The notes beneath the pieces were generated by a model, which did not search any database, had not been told where the DNA came from, and saw only the letters and a list, made by a program, of their open reading frames with translations. Below are positions 1 through 12,281 of a DNA stretch of 64,000 nt, one piece after another. Origin of the DNA: Desmodesmus armatus (taxonomy: Eukaryota > Chlorophyta > Chlorophyceae > Sphaeropleales > Scenedesmaceae); assembly GCA_007449985.2 (NCBI GenBank), contig VIIQ02000751.1:62001-126000 (forward strand). Direction: 5' to 3'. The stretch's first letter is position 1, and every line of letters starts with the position of its first letter. Position numbers and translations under genes: made by a program.

Positions 1-87
1 CCACTTCAGGACAAGGGTGGGACGACTCTGCTTGTGGTATATACTGTACTGCGTCAAGCATCTGGAGCAGCTGTGTGCACACACACT

Positions 88-92
88 TTACA
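88..92 (-). other. candidate poly(A) signal of SMC1
   Basis: On the minus strand this reads TGTAA, the usual green-algal polyadenylation motif, about 80 nt after the SMC1 stop codon. The motif is seen. Its use is inferred from position only. Confidence 0.45.
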
Positions 93-173
93 GGGTGCCT
101 TGCAAATGCATGCACACCTGCAAACCACGGCACATGCCTGGGTGTCTCGATGCTGTTGCTGCGGCTGCTCCAC

Positions 174-3100
174 TCACACCGCGTCTGTTGGTGGCTCAAA
201 CCTGCTGAGGTCAAAGGTGAAGGTCTTGCTGCAGTTCTGGTCAAGGTCCCGGCACACACCCACCAGAGCATCAGCCTGCAAAGCAGGATGCATTTTGATG
301 CACACACACGTCATACTTACACGCCATTGCATTGCACGCTCTCTGCTACTGATTGCACCATTACAGGGCTACAGATAGCTGACAGCTACGCACAAATGTG
401 AACAGCAGTTTTTCAGGCGAACGATGGCAGCCAGCACTACCATCCTTAGCAGGGAGAGTGGACATCCAGCATGCAAATCTGAACGGCAAACCCAACTTCA
501 AAGCCGGATAGATGCCTGGGGACCACCAACTGCATCAAAGCTACCATTGTTTGGCTGAACACCACCTCTACTAGATATTATCTACCTCCATTACCACGCA
601 CCTTCTCATAGAAGATGTCCTTCAGGCTGATCACAATACTCTGGAAGCTTTCCAGGGCTCCTGCACCACCCTCGCCCCCCTGGTCCACCCCCCATCCATC
701 CCACTGACACCCGCATCAGCAGCAGACCGCCGCTGCCGCTTGCTGCCCTCAACGCCACGGCCCTCCGCCACGTCTGCTGCTCCTGCGCGGTTGTTCTCCC
801 GGGTGCAGTTGCGGATGTAGTGCGCAACACGAGCCACGTTGGTTGCATCCAGGGCTGCATCGACCTCGTCCAACACGAAGAAAGGCGAGGGGCGGTAGCT
901 GTGGATCGCAAACAGCAGTGCCAGCGCAGCAACTGACTTCTCACCGCCTGCAAGTGCACGGCATTCACACAGCACACCACGGCAACATCAGTGCAGCCCA
1001 AGGACATGGATGTCAAGAAGTGAACCAGTGCATTCACGCAGCCGCCTTACTAGGACCTGTTTGTCCGTGTCCATGCCGTCCATACGACAGCTCCAGCACT
1101 GCTCTCGTCATGACTGGAACCTGGTTCGCACCTGAGAGCTGCTCCATGTCCCTGAAGCGCTTGGTGGGTGGCATGGCTGTGTACTTGACGCCCCCCAGGT
1201 AGGGCTCGTCATCAACCTCCAGGGCCAGGTAGGCCGTGCCTCCCAGCGGGTGCACTGGGCTGCGGGTGAGCTGCTTGTAGATGTAGTCGATGGAGGACCT
1301 GCGCAGCAGGAGGTGCAGCGCAAGGGTGCATGCATGAGTTGAGAACCACCGCTGCGACAGCCGCAAGTCGTTACGGGTTGCAGACAGCACTGGAGGCTTT
1401 TGCTAGCTGTGCAGGATAGCCTGCATTGGAAACATCGACGATACATAGGATAGCGGCTGCCTGAAAGCATTGTAGGACTTTTGAAGGCAGTACATTAGTG
1501 CACTCAACAGCAAGGTAACATCAGGCCAGCCGCGGCTGTTGCACTTACTTGATGTGGTCAAATGCAGCAGTGAAGCGTGCCGACCGCTTCTGCTGAATGC
1601 GCATGAAGGCTTTGCTGGTGGTGGCAACCTCCTTGCGTGCCGCCTCCAGCTCAGCAGCCTGCACAGCAAAATCAAAGCAAGCAGGCCGGCGTCGACTTCA
1701 GGCACAGGATGGGCTGGTGTGTAGGGGTTCTTGGCGGGGTTTTGTGGCTACTAGTATGAGGCCACTAGAGCAGGTTACATCCTTGCTGAAAGTGGCGCCA
1801 TTTGCATCATGTTGACGTGTGGCACAATGTGGCCATAGCAACTGCCGAGCTGCTAGCAGGTCCTTGGCTCGTGAGCTGCATGTGATGGTGGGACAGGGTT
1901 GCAATTTTGTCCCACCTGCTGCTTCTCTTTCTCCCTGATGGCCTCGTACTGCTCCAGAGCCTTCATGTTGGGGGCTGACGCAGCCAGCTCAGCAGCAGCA
2001 GTGTCGATGTCCTGCAGACACACATAAAAAATGAGCACCAGCACTGACCAGATGCATACCATATGAACATCCTGGTGACCACACGCTGTTGCTGTGACGC
2101 TGTGCTTGAAAGCTGGTCAGCAGTGACCTGCCACTGCAGAACAACAACCAAGAGCACTCCCGGGACAGCAGCCCCTAGCCTGACCGCAGCTGAGCAGCTC
2201 CTACTGTGGGGGCACAGGCCCAGTCAGTCAAACACCCGCTGGTGAGCCAGCCAGGCTGCCAGGCAGCTTCCATACCTCCTTGAGCTTCTTCGAGACTGCC
2301 TCCCGCTCCTTCTTGCTAGCCACAGCCTTGTGAGAGCCTGATACCCGCGAGTAGTCAAAGCCTGAAGCCAACAACAGAACAGGAAGAGCCAAGACACGCA
2401 TCCTGAGCAGACCGCCATGGCTCAGCATTCAAGCAGCAGGCCCACACAGCTTCCTTGCAGTCAACTGCTGGTTGCTGACTCCCCCCAGCTAGGCACATTG
2501 CTGCACTTCAGACAGAGGCAGATGATGCAATGCTTCACATTGGCAAACACTCAGGCCTAGGGGCCACAAGCAATGGTCAGGTAGGGGCCACAAGCGATGG
2601 CCAGGCATCACAGGCAGCAGGCAGCGAGACGGTCAATGGCACTGACCTGCCCGGGCCTTCCTGCTGCTGCTGGGTGCTGATGGCTCCTCATCAAGGTCCA
2701 TCTCATCCTCACCATCATCACCTGCTGGGCCGCCACCCACCCGGGGCAGCTCCACCTGACAGGTGGCACACACAGCATGCAAAAACGCGGCATTCTTCAG
2801 CAATTTGAGAGTAGCCACCTCTGCAGCGAGCAGCCGCACAAAGAACTGCCCCAGAGCACTTGATTGTTGAATAGTGTCACTCTGCGAGGCGCCGTTTACT
2901 TTGCATAGGACCATCCAACGGTGTCTCAAAGCGATAAGGCAGCCATCCGTGTGTCTAACCATACCCCTTGCTGCTGTACCCCACCCACCACCTACCTGCT
3001 CCAGCGTGGCCGACTCCAGCAGTGAAGCACGTGTTGACCGGATGGCCTCCAGCTGTGTGTCTGCTGCAGCGATGTTTCCTTTGGCTTTGCCGACATCTTT

Positions 3101-6100
3101 CTGGAAGCTGCCTGCCTGTGTCTGGAGCTCCTTGATGCTGCTGCTCACTGCGTCAACCTGCATACGTCAAAAGTCGTACAGGACATGACACCAGCCGCCA
3201 CAGCCACATCCAAGTTCAGCCAGGGATGTGCATGGCGTTGTAGGTCATGACGCAGCCATGGGTTGTGGGTCGCCAATGAATCATGCGTATCGCACCCTAC
3301 ACAGGGTTGTGAGTCCTCGCCTTGAAATTGGTGACCTGTCAAAAAAATTGTCTCCCAGACTACGCCTACGGACTACAGAACTACGCCAATACGGGGTAGA
3401 TCTACGGACCTACGGCAGTAGGTGACCCTCAGACCTACGGCCGCTAACATCCCTAAGCATACCAACATGGGTTGGTCCAAGGTCTTATGTCTCACCTGTT
3501 TTTTGAGGTCGTCCATCTTTGCTGCCAGCTCCTCAGCCTGCTGAGTGACCTGCTCTGCCGACTGCTCCATCTGTGCCTCCTGCTGCTGCAGGTCCGACAG
3601 CTTGGCCTGGTCAGCCTTGAGGGACGCCTGTGAGGCAGATGCAGCACGAGGACAGACACGTAGAAGGCAGCGCAGGGAAGAGACGGCCATGCACATTAGC
3701 GGTGTGTGCATGAGCTGCGCCAGCGTGAAGATTGCGGTTGCTGGAGGGGTGCAGAGCCGCCCCCTGCAGCAGCGTAGGCACTCAAATGCCCAGTGGTTGC
3801 GGCCTTCTCAAACACACTGCCGTAGAGTCCCAGATGACATTCATTTGCACAGACACGTGATCACAAGCGAAAGGGTGGCAGAACATGCTTTCAACCCAGT
3901 CACCCCACCTGCTTGTCAGCCAGCTGCTTTGCCAGGTCCCGCTTCTCCTCGTACGAGGTCTGCTCGGTGATCATCACGATCTGGACAGCAAGCAGCAGCA
4001 TCGCAAGGCAATGCAGCAGCAAGTGGTCAGCGATCAGCTGCTTTTCATACCGTATCTGGCGGCTGCCCGTCAGCTTGCCACAATGCTACAATCGCCGCTG
4101 CTCGAACTGCTAAACACTGCTGGAACTGCTCAACACCACACACTCTTATGCATGCTGTGCATCCACTCCCCTTCAACACAGCAGACACACAGCAGCAAGC
4201 TTGGCGCCACCCCCCTCACAATACCAGACAAGATATGAGTGCACAACCTGGCGCAACATCAAAAAAGTCAAGGATGTTTCAAACATGGCCCCACCTGCTC
4301 GTCAAATTTGCGCGTCTCCTCCTCCATCTTGTTTGCCGCCGCCAGTGTGGTCTCCTCCCACACACGGATGTTGTCAACACCCACACGCGAACTGCACACA
4401 CACCACAGACATCAATTGCCCATGTTGTCAGCCCTCCAGAAAGCAGCAACCACACACTGGCTGCACTCTCTGTGTCTACACCAATTGCTTGCATGTGACT
4501 GGCATGTATTCCTGATGTTCAACACCCTGCCTCACACCCACCATTACCATCCCGCTATCGAATAAGTCACGCACACAACGCTCAACTGACGACATGCCAA
4601 TGCATTCAGAGACTTGCCGACTGAAGCGTGAACAGCCCGATGCGCCATGCCGCAGTCACAACGTTGTCAGTCAGCCGCGCAGCCCTGACCTGAAGTCAGC
4701 AAACAGCCTGTCCTTGATCCCGTTCAGCCGCGACTCCAGCTTCTCCAGCTGCTGCTGCTTCTTGCTGATGGAGCTGCTCAGGGCTGCAACCTCCGGCGGC
4801 TCTGCTGCTGCCTCAACTGCTGCCTCAAGCTTTGAAACCTCACCCTGCAGCATAACCACACGGCAGTTGGGGTTCCAAAAGGACGCTTGTTTTCGCGAGC
4901 GCAAGCTGTGACAAAAGAGGGCGGGAGGGCCTGGGATGGATGCTCGTACGGCAATGGAGTGATGGCAGGATGTGCCTGCAGCAGCAAATACCTAGACCTA
5001 CAGGTGAACGAGCTGTGTTTGCACCCGGGCACACCGCGCCCAAGCGGTTCCTTATAGCTGGAGTGTCTGCTGCTGTGACTGCTGCTGCTGAGCTCACCTC
5101 CGCGGCCTTGATGTTCTCCTTTGCCGTCTGCACTTCTGCTGTCTTGTAGCGCTTCTGCCGGTCCATATCAGCAAGCTCACCCTGTAGGTGCTGCGTTTGG
5201 AGGAGCAGGCTGCGCACGTCTGGCAGCTCCTGCAGGCAGCAACCGCAACAGCAATGGCGGCAGTGGCAGACAGTCAGCAATGCACCCACGTTCAACTGGC
5301 GTGCCGCCAAACGATGCAGGTTAAAACTGCCCCTTTACAGTACAATGCGCGGCCCAACTTATGTTTGGTTCTATGAAACCCCTGCAAGCCATGTGTGCTA
5401 CTAGCTGTGTGTGGCAGTAGCACTTGCCGAAGGGCATAGCACTAGCCAAAGGCTAAGCAATGCAGTGCTATGCACCCAGAACTACTAAATAGAGGGCCGC
5501 TACACATGCAAGAGCCTCTTGATCCTGAGGATTGCATGAAGCCCACGGCACAGCGCTGAGGCAGCAGGATGCGGGGAGCCACACTCACGTCGACCTCGCG
5601 CTTCAGCCTGTCACGCTCAGCCTTTAGTGACTCATACTCCTGAGCATCCCAGCGGTTGGCGCGCGCATCTATCTGAGCAGACCTGCCACCTGCATGGTGC
5701 GGCACAGGACAGCAGTGTGCTGGGGTGTGCTCTATAGGTAGCTGATGGACTGAACAGCTGGGTGGTTGCACTGCGGGTAGAGACCACAGACGCTGCCGCC
5801 CCTGCCATGACATGACTATGCGTGTGAATGATGTGCGAACGTGTTGCTGGGACATCCCTGGCCATCTGTGAACATCTGCAGAAAACAGCTTACAGGGTAA
5901 GCTGAGGCTTGGGACTGTTGACAACCTGCGGGGGTTGTACACCGCCTGTCTGCTGTGGCGCAATCCATGCAGCAGGACCGCATCCAAACTGGGACATTGC
6001 TCTTGAAAAAACATCAAATACATGGCACAGCTGCCTGTACACCCAGGTGCTGTGGAAACGTGTATGGCAGGTCATACTAACCTGTGAAGGTGCCGTTGGG

Positions 6101-9100
6101 CTTGAACATGGTTCCATCCACGCTCACAACCTTGTGGCGGTCAGAGCCGTAGCACAGCCTGCGGGCCTCCTCTAGGTCATCCACCACCAGGGTGCTCCTG
6201 CACACAGCATGTCACAGCACACAGCATGACACAGCATAAGCTCCTCAGCAAGGCCAAGTCAAAGCTTGTCAACCACTCAGGGTCCCTGTACACACACAGC
6301 ATCACAGTTACCTGAGCCGAGACTGGCCGCGCGGCATAAATGGCTTCAGTCCAGTTGGGTGACCAAGATTGTGTTGCTACTGTGTTTCAACATGCCGAAC
6401 AGTCGGCTCTGGCACACACTTTGTACAAAATGAAAGTGCGCAGAGCACGCCTGCTTGGCCTTACCATGGGTATTTGACTGACTTTGTTCTGTTTCTTGTG
6501 TCCGCACTGGTATAGTCGCCTGCCCTCATCTCTGCACACAATAGGTTCCTAGCATGGCTGGCACTTGCTGCAATTCTGGTGGTTCTGCCTTTTTTGGTCA
6601 ACCCGGTGTAGGTGGTGCAAACCACCGCAGGGGAGACAACTTATGAGGTTCACCTGGCTCGATCCTGGTGGGCAATGCCATTGTTGTTTGGCGAAAATGT
6701 CCATGTAACATACTCCCCCATAAAGAGAGCAATGCTTTGCGATGAATGAAGCACGGCCCACTGCCTAACACGTATCCTCCTGCTTTGCTGGCACAGCCGA
6801 GTCTGCTAGGACTGTAGCTGCACACAAGGGGCACCTGTCAGCAGCTGCAGCATTGAGTAGCAAAGGAGATGCCCATCACCGCAAGCAGCTCAAGTGTTTG
6901 TCAGTTCCGCTGGACCAGTGGCTCAACGCAAATAGCACCCAGCTGCATCATGGCCAGCAAGGTGCCCCAAGCAACAGCAGCCATGAAGCAAGTGAGAGTG
7001 GCATGTCAGCCGCTGCTTACCCGCACACGTGCACCACAGCCCGCTCGTACTGCGGGTCGTAGGACAGCAGGTCGATGGCAGGTGTGGAGCTGCCACCCAG
7101 TTGCCGCAGCCGCGCAGGCAGGGGCTTCGCCTCACAGCTGTCCAGGGGGATGAAGTCCATGCGGTCAAGCCTGGGTGCAGCAAATGACACCATACATTAC
7201 AGGAGAAGCATGGACACCATACATGGAAGGAGATACATGGACACCACACATGAATGGAGATACATGGACACCATACATGGATGCAGCAAATGACACCATA
7301 CATGGATGCGGAGAAGACGCGTGTTTGATGTTGGCACCACATGCAGTTGGGTCTGGTCACATCACAAGAGACACAATCCACTCTTCCAACAAGCGATCAC
7401 AACAGGCCGGAGAAGAAAGCTGGACAGTCAAACTGCCCTGCCTCTGAGTCACGTCACGCCCCACATGCCTCACAACCACTGCCCAAGCAGCAGGCAGCTC
7501 CCGCACGTGCCCTTACTTGTTGGCCTTGAGGAAGTCTACACACGCAAAGCCTGCCGCTCTGTCTGCCACCACCACCGAGTCCAGGTCCCGCTGCATCACC
7601 ACTGCCATGGCCAAGTTGTACTTGCGGTTGGTCACACGCACCAGCTCACTCACACGCCCATACACACCAGGCACCTCAGCCTGCAGGGGAGGGGCCAAAA
7701 CCAAGGCAGCGGCAGCAACACACAGTAGCCTGAGTGCTATGGAAAAGGGGCCCCAGGGGGGGAGGGGCGCTGTCACCTCGCACTCAAGTGAACAGGACAG
7801 GTGCACGGACGCTACAGGAGGTTGCAGCATGCATAGAAAGACAACACTGCCAGCCACATAAAGCCAAAGGCGGCAAGCCAGCTGCCGCCATCAGCGCGTT
7901 CCGTCAGCCGCATGGGGGGAACGACACAGGTGCCTGCCCTCCCACCATCCGCCCAAGCCGCACCTTGAGCTTGTTTGCCGCGGAGGCCAGCCTGCGTTCC
8001 CTCTCTGTGGCCTGGCGCACCCCCTTGCTGGCAGACAGCTTCTGCTCCACATCCTTTATCTTGCCCAGCAGGTAGTCACGCTGGGTACTGCAGGGGGGGG
8101 GGGGGCAAGGGGGGTGGAGGAGCAACAATGCGGAGTGCGGAGTGAGAATACCACGGCCTTGTTGCATCCTCACAGCCCCTGCAGCGCTCTTAAGAGGCAG
8201 AGGCTGTGGAAGCACACAGCCAGCTGGCAAACCAATCATCAACCCCCAGGGAGGTTGGGAGTCATGCATCTAGAATCCCAGGCTGTGGTATGTGGCACAC
8301 ACATTCAGTGTGTCTGGTATTTGCAGGCATCATGCCACACACACACCCCAAATACGAATGCAGTTGGTTGACAACACAAAACAGCAGAACCACCACACCC
8401 TCGAGCCCTACAACATCATAACACAGCCAGCATGATCCTGCCAAGCTCCCTTGCCGTGCTGCCCCCACCCCAGCCCTCCTCACCCAATCCGCCTGTGCTC
8501 AGCGCCTGCAGTATGGTGCTGCTTGGTCTTCTCTGCTGCTGCCCCCTGCAGCTCCTTCAGCTCAGCCTGTGAGGCTGACAGCTTCTCCTGTAGCTCCTGC
8601 AACTTGGAGCGAGCTGACTCCAACCTGATGGCCTTGGTTGTGCTGGCCTCCTGCAGGCGGGACAGCTTGCCCTCCTCCACCTGCAAACACACCAGGAAAA
8701 AGGCAACCCAAGGTGGTTGTCAACGTTGTTGGCACCTGATGCAGCGCACACCTATGCCCTCCCCAACCTGTGTACACACCGGGGAACACACCAGAGGGAA
8801 GGCAGGCAATATCAGCTGTTGATGTTTTCAGCAACCTGATGCAGCGCACAGCTGTGCCCTCCTCCACCTGTGTACATCCAGAGAGAAAGCAAGTCCTGTT
8901 GGTTGTCAACCTCATTGGCAGCCTGATGGAGTGCCCAGCTATGAACGCCTCAGCATCTCTATGTTTGCATGTTTCGGGTTGAGCTGTGTATTGAATGATC
9001 CTGGGCCTTGGGCCCTCGGTTGGGCCTCCCATACACACCCCCTGATCTATTCCGTATCCCCCTCAGGCTGCGAAAAACCCGAAACAAGTACAATCACTAT

Positions 9101-12100
9101 CAGCCGACCTTGAGCTGTGCCTCCAGTGCTGCCTTCTCCTGCAGCAGCCTGCCTGTCTTGTCATCTGCCTGCGCCTTCAGCTGCCGGTACTCGGCCAGCT
9201 GTGATGCATCCAGCTGCACACCATCACCACCCTGGCTGGCATCAAGGGCATCCTGTGAACAAGGGCCCACATGCGGCAGGGCAAGGTGCGAAAAGCACAG
9301 CAGGTTGAACACACACTTGCAAAACATGCAGGGTAAAATATGCTCCCAACAACGACCCACCCAAAAGAACGACGCAGCACGGCTCCAGTGCATGTGCTTA
9401 TGATGCTATGTTGTTCATGACTCCCAACTGTCGCTATGCCAGAGCACTTGTACAGACACAGACATGCAGCATGCCACGCAGCCCCCCCCCCTGCTCACCC
9501 TCTCCTCCTGCAGTGCTGCCAGGTCCTTGCGCAGCTTGTTGAGCTTCTTGGCCTGAGCCTTGCTGGCTTTACTCAGGTTGTCCAGATCAAGGTTGGACAC
9601 ATTGATGCGCTTTGTAAGACGGGTCATCTCCTCATGCAGGCGCACACGCGCGGGGTCCTGATGCATGAGGGGGGAAAGCAGGGACGGCAGAAGAAAGTGG
9701 GGGCTGTTGGCGGGTGGGAGCTTGGGGGGTGTCGTGGGGTGCGAAAGGACTGAAGTAGGGGGTCACGGGTGTGGCCTGTGCAGCTATGCTGCAACCCCAT
9801 TGGCACTGCGGCAAATGAGTCTGCAGCAAGGAACTCAATAGGGGAGTAGCACCTGGCTTGCAGAAGCATTGCAGGGTACACCCCTGGTTGAACCTGCGCA
9901 AGGACCTGTCAAAGCAGCAGCGGAGGCAGCTCACCTTCTTCTCCTGCTGCCTCTGCAGCTTCTTCTGCTCCTTCTCCAGCTGGAGGCGCTGCCGGGTAAG
10001 TGAGGCCTGCTCCTGGTTTTTGCTGGAGATCTCCGACTCAAAGCTGCAGGCAGATGTGGCACAGCACAGCACAACAGCCAGCACAGGGGCCGATCCATGC
10101 GAGTGTGTGAAGCAAAGGCAATTACAACACACATGGCACACACCAACAGAGACAGTGATACGCCGATCCCCCCAGACCTGATAAGTCACCTGCCTGCTGC
10201 TGCCTTCTACACCTGCAAGAGCATTGGCAGCCTCAGCTACTGCAGCAGGGCATGATTGGAGACAGCTGGAGTGGCCCGCAGCAAGCGTTGCCCAGCAACC
10301 CCAGTGGTCTGCAAAGAAGGGCCACGCAACACACCCACGCAGCCCTTTTGTCCACATCACAAACATTACCCAACCCAATTAACCCTAACACCTTGACAAA
10401 CTCCACCCACCTGTTGTTGCGTTCCATGAGCTCCTCCAGCCTGTCCCTCAGCTCCTGCTGCTGCTGCAGCGCTGTGGCCTCATCCTGCTGCAGGTGGTAC
10501 AGCTGCCACAGGAAGTAGTAGATGCGTTGCTGGACCTGCAAGGCGGGCCATGGCAATCATATCAGTAACTCTCGCCTGGCAATAGCCATGGCCATTGAAG
10601 CTTCTGACGCCTCATCATCAGCAACCCACCCTGCGGGGGTACAGACCCCCTGTGGGCATGCTTGCACCTGGCTGAACAGACAGCAACACCCAACGTGTGT
10701 GTCCACGATTGTGCTCCCAACGTCCCCAACATGAGCACTACGCAAGCGCGATACTCCATCAGAGCAGGGGCTTCTGCTGGTCGCTGAGTGCTGCTGCTAG
10801 GTATGCTTGCAGCGGTGCTGGCCCCGCGTTGCGAGCAGTATGCTTGCAGCAGTGCATGTCAGCAGCCACAGCAGCCCTGGCATCCACCCACCAGTGCCTC
10901 ATGTGCTGCCATGTGCCGCTCAGCCTCGTCCTTCTGCTCCTTCTTCATCTTGCGCTCAGCAGCAGTGGTCTTCTTCTTGGCGAACAGCTGGGCGGCACGG
11001 TCCTCTGCCTGGGCCTTGGCAGCAGACGCTTCCTGTGGGAACAAACAAGGGAAGGAGGCACAGTGAGAAGCGGTGGCTTAGTTTCAGAGTGCTGCTGGGG
11101 TTGCACATGCGCAACGCGGTGGGACGAAACTGTGGCAGCTGCCAGCCACTTACAGGACAGCACAAAAGGCCCCCCCCCCACCCCCCGCGCTGCAAGCAGA
11201 TACTAAACAGTCACCCAAGGGGTCCCACTTGAGGTACTCCTGCCTGAGTATTGGCCATGTGTGCGCAGCAGACACGTGTTTGTGCAGCTACAACAGGCAA
11301 GGGGTTATGCTGGCTTCTTCCATTTTGGGGGAGCAAGCTTCAGCCAACATAGCCATAGGCTGGCTCACATCCAAGCCAGCCATCAGTGCCTCCATTACCC
11401 ACCTCGTAGGGCTTGGCCAGCACATCACTGCCACTGATCTGCTCGAACAGCTGAGTCAGCTGCTCTGGGCTACGTGATGCAACCTTCTCAATGTCTCCCT
11501 GCAGGTGACAGCACCCATGAGCAAGCGTGAACAAGCGTGGAGAGGACCAGGAGCCCATGGAGGTGCACAAAATGGCTGGCATCGTGCTGGCCGGGTACTC
11601 AGATCCCCTCTTAGCGTGTCTGCTGCTGGCTGTCCCTGTGAACATGCCCCCACAACATCTCAGGTGCCTCCCAACAGCATGTTTAAATTGTTTGCACAGC
11701 TTGCGTGACCCTTGGAACCTGCTGCTGGTGTGCCACGTTACAGCCAAGCTGCTGGCACCAACAGCAACGTGAATCATCATTACCTGAAACACCAGGAAGT
11801 TGCGGACCTTCACCAGTATGCCATAACCAGCCAGCCGCTTGCTGTAGGCATCCCAGGTCACCACCCGGTCGTTGATTTTGTACACTGAAGCGTAGGTTGC
11901 GTTGGGGTCTGAGCTGCTGGGCTGGATGACACGACTGAAGTGGACTTCCTCGCCCTCATCTGTCTCATACACCAGCTTGACATAGCCCCTGCGGGGTGCA
12001 TGCCCTGCTGCCTGCTGCTGCTCAGCTGAGCTGCTGTACAGGAGCTCCTTGAGGGAGCCACGCAGCTGCTGGGTGCGCACGCCAAGCACAAAGCTGATAG

Positions 12101-12281
12101 CATCCATGAGGTTGCTTTTGCCGGAGCCATTGGGCCCTATGATGGCTGTGAAGTTTTTGAATGGCCCGATCTGCTGATGGCCCCTGTAGGACTTGAAGTT
12201 TTCGACCTCCAGCCGGTCGATGCGTCCTGTGGCCTGGTGGTAGTTGAAATCATCGTCGTCTGCATTCTGATTGGCCTCCAT
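174..12281 (-). CDS. SMC1: cohesin subunit SMC1 (27 exons)
   Basis: Core ATPase arm of cohesin, which holds sister chromatids together in the nucleus. Exons, 5' to 3': 12281-11784, 11498-11403, 11032-10892, 10535-10411, 10043-9935, 9657-9499, 9252-9109, 8680-8484, 8087-7964, 7680-7517, 7170-7021, 6197-6082, 5689-5589, 5229-5098, 4844-4690, 4391-4295, 3980-3909, 3627-3496, 3157-2996, 2755-2647, 2361-2276, 2011-1916, 1658-1549, 1298-1132, 947-711, 660-602, 275-174. All phases agree and give about 1279 aa, against about 1230 for animal SMC1. Seen: Walker A GPNGSGKS at 49-56; SMC1-type VRNFLVFQ; coiled coil; hinge about 532-675 (exons 10-12); second coil with [20 protein letters not shown]; signature LSGGEKS near 1147; Walker [12 protein letters not shown] near 1170; end matching [18 protein letters not shown]. 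The start is the MEANQ methionine; an in-frame ATG further upstream is possible. The 50-nt intron 661-710 is the weakest join: the donor could be a few bases away, and the exon before it adds a basic insert after Walker B. Confidence 0.95.
3361..3445. repeat. CTACGG-type short repeat in an SMC1 intron
   Basis: The intron between SMC1 exons 18 and 19 holds a run of imperfect CTACG/CTACGG words (actacgcctacgg, tctacggacctacgg, acctacggcc). It looks like simple-sequence expansion. No function is visible. Confidence 0.5.
7209..7313. repeat. 27-bp minisatellite in SMC1 intron 10
   Basis: Nearly four copies of a 27-bp unit beginning catggacaccatacatgg start at 7209, 7236, 7263 and about 7290. They lie about 40 bp from the acceptor of the hinge exon 7170-7021. 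Unit boundaries were set by eye. Confidence 0.85.
8664..8943. repeat. three tandem copies of the SMC1 exon 8 acceptor region
   Basis: A unit of about 87-100 bp is repeated three times. The marker gccctcctccacctg (or near copy) occurs at 8669, 8756 and 8856. In the first copy it is the real exon 8 start and 3' splice site. The other two lie upstream in the intron on the minus strand. The flanking word cctgatgcagcgcaca also recurs at exactly 100 bp spacing. Confidence 0.8.

Noticed and set aside
7209..7313. Regular short repeats as a possible CRISPR array
   Set aside because: The copies are head-to-tail without unique spacers, inside an intron of a nuclear gene.
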